From Treponema sp. (GTDB lineage Bacteria; Spirochaetota; Spirochaetia; Treponematales; Breznakiellaceae): a stretch of 9,510 nt of DNA. Shown piece after piece: positions 5,180 through 9,510 of the stretch. Each line of letters begins with the position of its first letter. Within the stretch, counting starts at the first letter, position 1. Made by a program: the position numbers and the translations under genes. The notes below the pieces were generated by a model. It was not told the origin of the DNA and ran no database searches. It worked only from the letters and a program-made list of their open reading frames with translations. The stretch is from contig JAITAI010000181.1 of the NCBI GenBank assembly GCA_031284195.1, positions 1 to 9,510 of the forward strand, given 5' to 3'.

Positions 5180-7516
5180 ATGAACAGACAATTTTTTAGG
5201 GTATTGACCGGTATCATTTTCATTACCATGAGCCTGGGTATAGGTGCATTGCTTATGTTTCCTCACAATTTTTCAAGGCCGAACAAGCGTAAAGAGCAGC
5301 GGCAAACTCAAGTCATCATCCCCCAAGAAGTAAACCTCCGTTCGTCCGGTTCAGGCATTGTAGAAGAACGCCTCCCCTATGAAGCCTATATTCAGACCAA
5401 GGTGGCTTTGGATGAGGGAGAACTGCTGGTAAGCCTCCTGACCGATGATTTTGACGGAGTGCTCGGAGAAGAACAAATCATCGCCTACCGGAATTTTAGA
5501 GAAAAAAAAGAAAAAACCGAAGGGGAAAGTTCTATTTATATCACCTATGTGGATTTTGATGAGGATACCCAGGAGTATAAACGGATCTGGAGCGCCCCAA
5601 CTGCTATAACTCAACCGGGGACCCTCTCCCTGTATACCAAGGATCTAATCGGAGACCGTAGCGTCTGTGTGATCCTGGCGGGTATGAACGGCTTGGGAGA
5701 ACAAACCCTCACGGTCTTTAGGAAGAACCCCCAGGCAGTAGTGCCTTTTGATAAGATAGCGGAACTGCGGATCAGTGGAACCATTTCCATTCGGGAAGTC
5801 TTTCGCAGTCAGGCATACCAGAACGGTATTGCCCGAGGGCAGAGTTTTTCCATTGTGGCTTACGGCCATGACAGCGCATCTTTCAATGTGTTGGATCAGA
5901 CGGAAATTACCTATACCTATAATTCGGGAACCGGGCGCTATGAACAAAGTACCGTGGTCATCATCCCAGGAAGCCAGATAGAACAGCGCCGCCTCCAGGA
6001 AGTGGTAAGCGGCGGATCCAAGTCCTTTGAAGCCTTTATCGATGGCCTGTGGTACTATGTGAGTCCTCAAGGAACCTTGGATAGCCGTCAGTATATTTAT
6101 TTTGATCCCCAGAAGCGGGAACTTATTTTCTTTGGCGAAGAAGCCCAGCAAGTGTTTACCTGGCAAAATTCCAGCGCAACCCGGTATGGGCTGTATATCG
6201 CAAGCCAGAATATATCGGTTACTACCCTCCGGCGTTTCCTAGATATAGAACTGGAATCCTTGGACAGCATACGGGTTAGAGTTTCTGAAGATGTCCGTCT
6301 CAAGATTGGGGTCAATACTTCCTGGGATGGTTCTTACCGGAAAGCCGGTATGTTAGAAAATTCCGATCCAGAAGCCCTCCTCTCCATACCCTCCACCATT
6401 GATGCGGTGTATACCGGTTCCCTGGGGAAGCTCCAATTTTTTCCCAATGGGGTCTATGAACTAAGCGCCAGGGGAAGCATCCGCAGGGGTCTCTATGCGT
6501 TCTTTCTCATAGGGGATCAGAAATTGCTGGAACTGCGGCCTGAATATACCCTCAAGGGCGCCCATACTGTGGCTTCGGGACAGCCTTCCCGGGAGACCTA
6601 CGTGGTAGAATATGCCCCAAACCCGGAAACAGGGAACGCCCAGGGAAACCTTACCCTTTTTCCGGTTCGGCTTGGCACTAAGGGTATACAGAAACTCCAT
6701 GAGGCTGCGCTTTTTCTCGTAGAGTACAACCCAGTGGAGGAAAATCCTCCGGCGATTGTGCAAGAAGCGCCCATTACCGAAGATGACCCGGTGCCGGTGC
6801 TGAGCTTTAGTTCCAAACCCCAGTATTTCAGCCCAGACAACGACGGGGTTGATGATGAGCTTTTCATATCCCTTACCGCAACCGCGGCAGTACCCATCGT
6901 ATCCTGGAGTTTTCAAATCCGGGAACCTCAACCCCCCTATCAGGTATTTTACCAGATCGAAGGGAAAGGCAGTCCCCCTGAGCGTATTACCTGGGATGGT
7001 AAAAGCAGCAAAGGTGAATTGGTCCAGGCAGCTACGGATTATCCCTTTACCTTTAAGGCAGAAGATAGCCGAGGTAAGGAGGGTTCCATGAACGGTAACA
7101 TCGGCGTTGATGTGCTGATCATCCGGGAAGATGATGAACTGCGCATACAGGTACCCTCGATTATATTCCGGGCAGGTTATGCGGACTTTCTGGAACTTTC
7201 CCCGGATATTATGGCCAATAACGTCCGGGTTTTACGGCGTATCGCGGAGATCCTCAATAAATTCCGGGATTACAAGGTCCGGGTAGAAGGCCACGCTAAT
7301 CGTACCCAGGTGGATGCCACCGATGAAGAACGGCAAGAACTCCAACCCTTGAGCGAATCCCGGGCCCGGGCAGTGGTGAACCAGTTGGTTGAATTCGGGG
7401 TTAGCCGCAACCGCTTAACCGCCATAGGTATGGGCAGTACCAAGCCGGTTGTTCAGTTTGAAGACCGGGATAATTGGTGGAAAAACCGGCGGGTGGAGTT
7501 TATCTTGATTAAGTAG
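5180..7516 (+). CDS. Tp0751-like envelope protein with C-terminal OmpA domain
   Basis: This is a 778-residue cell-envelope protein. Residues 9-27 form a hydrophobic signal or anchor segment after MNRQFFR. There is no early cysteine, so it is not a lipoprotein (the first Cys is C163). Residues 65-200 contain LTDDFDG, VDFDEDT and KDLIGDR, resembling FG-GAP/VCBS-type acidic loops. Residues about 284-450 match my memory of T. pallidum Tp0751: DGLW, YIYFDPQKRELIF, LRRFLDIELES, SEDVRLKIG and SWDGSY, with lipocalin-like strands after. Residues 540-645 are a FlgD/Ig-like module with YFSPDNDGVDDEL (549-561) and ITWDGKSSKGELV. Residues 665-778 are an OmpA domain: VEGHANRT (702-709), LSESRARAV (724-732), LTAIGMGSTKP (746-756) and NRRVEFILIK. 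The OmpA end should sit in the periplasm near peptidoglycan; the Tp0751-like part may bind a ligand or host factor (inference). Tp0751 itself is about 237 residues without OmpA, so this is a larger fusion. The gene follows the VWA-like gene on the same strand, across the minisatellite. Confidence 0.9.
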   Translation: MNRQFFRVLTGIIFITMSLGIGALLMFPHNFSRPNKRKEQRQTQVIIPQEVNLRSSGSGIVEERLPYEAYIQTKVALDEGELLVSLLTDDFDGVLGEEQIIAYRNFREKKEKTEGESSIYITYVDFDEDTQEYKRIWSAPTAITQPGTLSLYTKDLIGDRSVCVILAGMNGLGEQTLTVFRKNPQAVVPFDKIAELRISGTISIREVFRSQAYQNGIARGQSFSIVAYGHDSASFNVLDQTEITYTYNSGTGRYEQSTVVIIPGSQIEQRRLQEVVSGGSKSFEAFIDGLWYYVSPQGTLDSRQYIYFDPQKRELIFFGEEAQQVFTWQNSSATRYGLYIASQNISVTTLRRFLDIELESLDSIRVRVSEDVRLKIGVNTSWDGSYRKAGMLENSDPEALLSIPSTIDAVYTGSLGKLQFFPNGVYELSARGSIRRGLYAFFLIGDQKLLELRPEYTLKGAHTVASGQPSRETYVVEYAPNPETGNAQGNLTLFPVRLGTKGIQKLHEAALFLVEYNPVEENPPAIVQEAPITEDDPVPVLSFSSKPQYFSPDNDGVDDELFISLTATAAVPIVSWSFQIREPQPPYQVFYQIEGKGSPPERITWDGKSSKGELVQAATDYPFTFKAEDSRGKEGSMNGNIGVDVLIIREDDELRIQVPSIIFRAGYADFLELSPDIMANNVRVLRRIAEILNKFRDYKVRVEGHANRTQVDATDEERQELQPLSESRARAVVNQLVEFGVSRNRLTAIGMGSTKPVVQFEDRDNWWKNRRVEFILIK

Positions 7517-7560
7517 CCTGCCCTGGTTGCGGCATATCTCGATGGGATAGCGGTTTCGTC

Positions 7561-7588
7561 CGGGTAAGCCCCTGGCGGGGCTTACCCG
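7561..7588 (+). terminator. Strong hairpin after the OmpA-fusion gene
   Basis: CGGGTAAGCCCC, loop TGGC, GGGGCTTACCCG: a perfect 12-bp stem starting 44 bases after the stop codon. It is followed by TAACCAGTTCTTATT rather than a clean T-run. It probably ends transcription, and could also work from the minus strand. Confidence 0.7.
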
Positions 7589-7648
7589 TAACCAGTTCTT
7601 ATTCGACGAGGCAAAACGTCATTGAACCGTAGTTTACAGCCCGGAAGG

Positions 7649-8337
7649 TTACCCGTAATGCTTAAAGTCCACAAATGCAGGGGCCTTGTCTTCAAACTCC
7701 CGCCTCGCCTGCGGGGGGAAATATTAAAAAACGAAAGGGCGGAGATACCCCAGCCCCCGGTGTTATTTTTAAACAGTACCTGAAATCCCTGGGTTCCGCG
7801 TTTTGCGACTGGAACATTTTGAAGGCATGTTAATCACCGGTACCATTTAGTTCCCGTACATCAATCCAGAGAATAGTTTTATGTTTTATTCCTCTCAAAC
7901 CCTTGAAAGGGAAATGAACCTATTTTTGTGCCATCGTTCTCGTAGAGCAGTATCCATCCGCGATACCGTATCGACCCCATAGGTCTGATAGTCATAATAG
8001 AACACCATCCGGCCAGAGCTATACAGGCTTTATGAAACCCCTTCAGCCTTCAAGGTCTGGTTTTGACGCAATAGTATATCAGCGTATACACTGACAGAAG
8101 CGGTTTATAAACAGCTTCTGCCCTATTTGCCGCCACGGGGCGTTGATACGCTGATGAACCACAGGTATTCGCTTCCGGCAAACCCCTGTAACAAGCAACT
8201 CCTGAAGCTGCAGTGCCCCGCACCGCAGAACAGCAGCCTTCTGTTTGCCTCCTGTCAAACCAAAAGACCACAGCGCAAGCAATACCGTCCGCAAGAACCA
8301 AAACTGGCGTTCCCATCAAAAAACGTTTCTTTCTTAT
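7649..8337 (-). pseudogene. Decayed gene, probably a secreted or lipoprotein
   Basis: No intact gene is present, but protein-like segments follow one another on the minus strand in changing frames. Near 8337 an ATA codon is followed by RKKRFLMGTPVLVLADGI, which looks like a signal peptide. From 8104 one frame gives SVSVYADILLRQNQTLKAEG, then an in-frame TAA at 8032-8030, then SGRMVFYYDYQTYGVDTVSR, and ends at 7895. Adjacent frames give TKIGSFPFQGFERNKT (to 7879), KTILWIDVRELNGTGD (to 7830), FKMFQSQNAEPRDFRYC, and finally ARREFEDKAPAFVDFKHYG, which ends at a TAA at 7649. The reading needs at least three frameshifts and one stop. The original function is not recognisable. The order and common strand suggest one gene of about 690 bases, but chance frames cannot be fully excluded. 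Confidence 0.4.
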
Positions 8338-8383
8338 AGCTTTCCTTTACAGAACGCGGTTTAATAACCGCCTCGTTGTGTTG

Positions 8384-8624
8384 TCATGTACAACTGCATT
8401 TTACGTTTGTATTCGGCGGTACATGATAAGGGACTTGGTATGCTGTACATCTAGCGTTGCTACAAACTTCGTATGCTCCATCAGCATTGACGTTTGTTAT
8501 AATCCTGCAAGATATACCGTCAGGACAACCGCCACAAATCACACCCTGTTCGTCTTCGTGGTAAAGGCCAGTCCAGCCAGCATCAGGCTGAGCGTTGCCC
8601 CCTAAAACGCTTTTTCCTTGCTAT
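8384..8624 (-). pseudogene. Decayed small cysteine-rich secreted protein
   Basis: Read on the minus strand, AGGAGGT (8635-8629) is followed after four bases by ATA GCA AGG AAA AAG CGT TTT, reading xARKKRF. One base shift later comes GATLSLMLAGLAFTT (8601 onward), a typical signal peptide; that frame stops at 8539. A second shift gives DEQGVICGGCPDGISC and continues to VKCSCT with a stop at 8384. The last frame is open from 8620 and contains seven cysteines in 78 codons. Joined, these would make an exported peptide of about 75 residues with several disulfides. Each join needs one missing base, and the start codon is ATA instead of ATG. The function is unknown; no family was recognised. Confidence 0.45.
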
Positions 8625-8628
8625 TTTG

Positions 8629-8635
8629 ACCTCCT
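8629..8635 (-). promoter_or_regulatory. Relict Shine-Dalgarno AGGAGGT
   Basis: This near-perfect ribosome site, four bases before an ATA codon, supports a former start of the cysteine-rich gene. Confidence 0.4.
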
Positions 8636-8755
8636 ATATGATTTTTCATACATTTTTGCGTTTTACCGCTGCAATTTCCGCTTATAAGAACGGAGTATCT
8701 GTCAAGAACAAATGGTTAGACTGGATTATCGGTTATTAGTTTATAAGATATGGAA

Positions 8756-8928
8756 ATGATGAAGATATTTGTCTTCAACATGAAAAAATACCGAAAAAAA
8801 GGGCTTTCCCAGATAAAACTCGCGGAAATACTCAACACCTGGACCAGTTTATTAGGGAACTTGAAATAAACCGCAAGGTTCCGTCTATGGAGATGGTCGA
8901 AAAAATCGCCAAGGCCCTCAACGGATAA
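8756..8928 (+). pseudogene. Frameshifted Xre-type helix-turn-helix regulator
   Basis: From ATG 8756 (another ATG follows at 8759) the frame reads MKIFVFNMKKYRKKG, then LSQIKLAEILNTWTS, and stops at TAA 8867-8869. One base shift away the DNA continues as FIRELEINRKVPSM and EMVEKIAKALNG, ending at 8928. Together they give helices 1-5 of a Cro/C1-type DNA-binding domain: 'LSQ.KLAE.L', then 'E..R..PS...VEKIAKAL'. A missing single base near 8842-8850 explains the break. After a second shift another frame stays open (TSVAERQNLTRRS to QLLQAENDIFHA, stop 9039-9041) and may be its old C-terminus. In-frame TAA at 8744-8746 limits the start; the ribosome site is weak. It diverges from the decayed cysteine-rich gene. 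It was probably a small transcription repressor, now inactive, unless the breaks are sequencing errors. Confidence 0.65.
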
Positions 8929-9179
8929 CTACCTCAAATACTTCCGTCGCAGAACGGCAGAACTTAACAAGACGCAGCACTACGCTATCAAACAACGTAG
9001 AACAACTCCTGCAAGCTGAAAATGATATCTTCCACGCATAGGGTTTGCTTCATTCGCAAAACAGCTATAGAAGGGGATCCACAAAATAGGATGGAAGTAT
9101 CCGGGTATTAAGCCAAAGGGATCTCATTTATTGTAACATAAACTCCCTTCACTGGTCTTGGGCCGTTTTACCCTCTGTA

Positions 9180-9208
9180 TTGCTCATCCCACAGGTTTCC
9201 ACTATGAT
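9180..9208 (+). promoter_or_regulatory. Candidate promoter of the metallophosphoesterase gene
   Basis: TTGCTC (9180-9185) and TATGAT (9203-9208) are spaced 17 bases apart, about 32 bases before the start codon. The -10 box is good and the -35 box is partial. Confidence 0.4.
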
Positions 9209-9240
9209 GTCATAGGATATTTCGCAGTTTAGGGAGGATT

Positions 9241-9510
9241 ATGAGGTTAGCCATAGGCGATATCCACGGCCGGGATTTCTGGAAACCCTGCATCGAAGAA
9301 GATTTTACAGAATGCTATTTTGTAGGGGACTATTTTGACAGTTTTGATCTACCTTTCTTCAAGCAGTACCGAAACTTCAAGGAAATCTGCAAAAGGGCCA
9401 GAGAGGACAAGCGAATAAAACTATGCTTGGGAAACCATGATTATCACTATCTGGGAAATATCTTTGGGCAGCGGTATTCAGGGTATCAGGAAAAGCATTT
9501 TTACGAAATC
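9241..9510 (+). CDS. Calcineurin-like metallophosphoesterase (5' part, cut by window end)
   Basis: The first 90 codons are visible and open to the edge. They show the two-metal phosphoesterase motifs: GDIHGR at 6-11 (D7, H9), GDYFDS at 29-34 (D30) and GNHD at 64-67 (N65, H66). The later RYSGYQ at 78-83 resembles the 'RCSGF' stretch of a compact subgroup also found in phages. These residues bind the dinuclear metal centre; the substrate could be a phosphoprotein, nucleotide or nucleic acid and is not determined here. GGGAGG at 9232-9237 sits 3 bases before ATG 9241, a slightly short spacing, but the start fits the family because the first motif normally begins within a few residues. No signal peptide is seen, so it is probably cytoplasmic. 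The fold and motifs are clear; the C-terminal histidine motifs lie outside the window. Confidence 0.9.
   Translation, partial: MRLAIGDIHGRDFWKPCIEEDFTECYFVGDYFDSFDLPFFKQYRNFKEICKRAREDKRIKLCLGNHDYHYLGNIFGQRYSGYQEKHFYEI

Noticed and set aside
5645..6166. Minus-strand 173-codon open frame inside the OmpA-fusion gene
   Set aside because: Fully antisense to a clearly real gene with recognisable domains; no motif or start signal of its own.
6461..6931. Minus-strand 156-codon open frame
   Set aside because: Antisense shadow of the Tp0751-like and linker region; no supporting signal.
8213..8605. Plus-strand 130-codon open frame
   Set aside because: No ribosome site and biased composition; it is antisense to two minus-strand remnants that have signal-peptide-like starts.
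8684..8706. TTGACA-like box on the minus strand upstream of the cysteine-rich remnant
   Set aside because: The nearest -10-like TATAAG is only about 13 bases away, too close for a usable sigma-70 promoter.

Overview
The window looks like chromosomal DNA of a spirochaete of the Treponema group with roughly 50% G+C, of the termite-gut or free-living type rather than the low-G+C oral species. The main reason is the pair at 4026-7516. It is a small von Willebrand A (VWA)-like exported protein followed by a large envelope protein whose middle matches my memory of the T. pallidum lipocalin-fold adhesin Tp0751 ('pallilysin'). In T. pallidum, Tp0751 is preceded by the VWA protein Tp0750. The species call is inference; no database was consulted.

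Layout. Positions 51-692 (+) encode a class I SAM-dependent methyltransferase. Positions 693-1116 hold no convincing gene. Positions 1117-3782 (-) are a two-gene operon, trmB then ligA, joined by a 4-base ATGA stop/start overlap. Positions 4026-4595 (+) encode the VWA-like protein. Its stop codon sits at the edge of a 23-bp minisatellite with 21 uninterrupted full copies (4614-5096). Positions 5180-7516 (+) encode a 778-residue protein: an N-terminal membrane segment, an FG-GAP-like region, the Tp0751-like region, a FlgD/Ig-like domain and a C-terminal OmpA domain. A 12-bp perfect hairpin at 7561-7588 probably ends that unit.

From about 7590 to 9040 the DNA is a gene graveyard. On the minus strand there is a decayed gene (7649-8337) and a decayed small cysteine-rich secreted protein (8384-8624). 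On the plus strand there is a frameshifted Xre-type helix-turn-helix gene (8756-8928, with degraded sequence perhaps to 9041). The window ends inside a calcineurin-like metallophosphoesterase (9241 onward) that has its own ribosome binding site and a possible promoter.

Function. ligA and trmB are housekeeping genes (DNA ligation; tRNA m7G46 modification). The VWA/Tp0751-OmpA pair is an envelope system that probably links the cell surface or periplasm to peptidoglycan. It is the most interesting part of the window because the adhesin is fused to an OmpA domain, lacks the HEXXH motif reported for Tp0751, and is separated from its VWA partner by the minisatellite.
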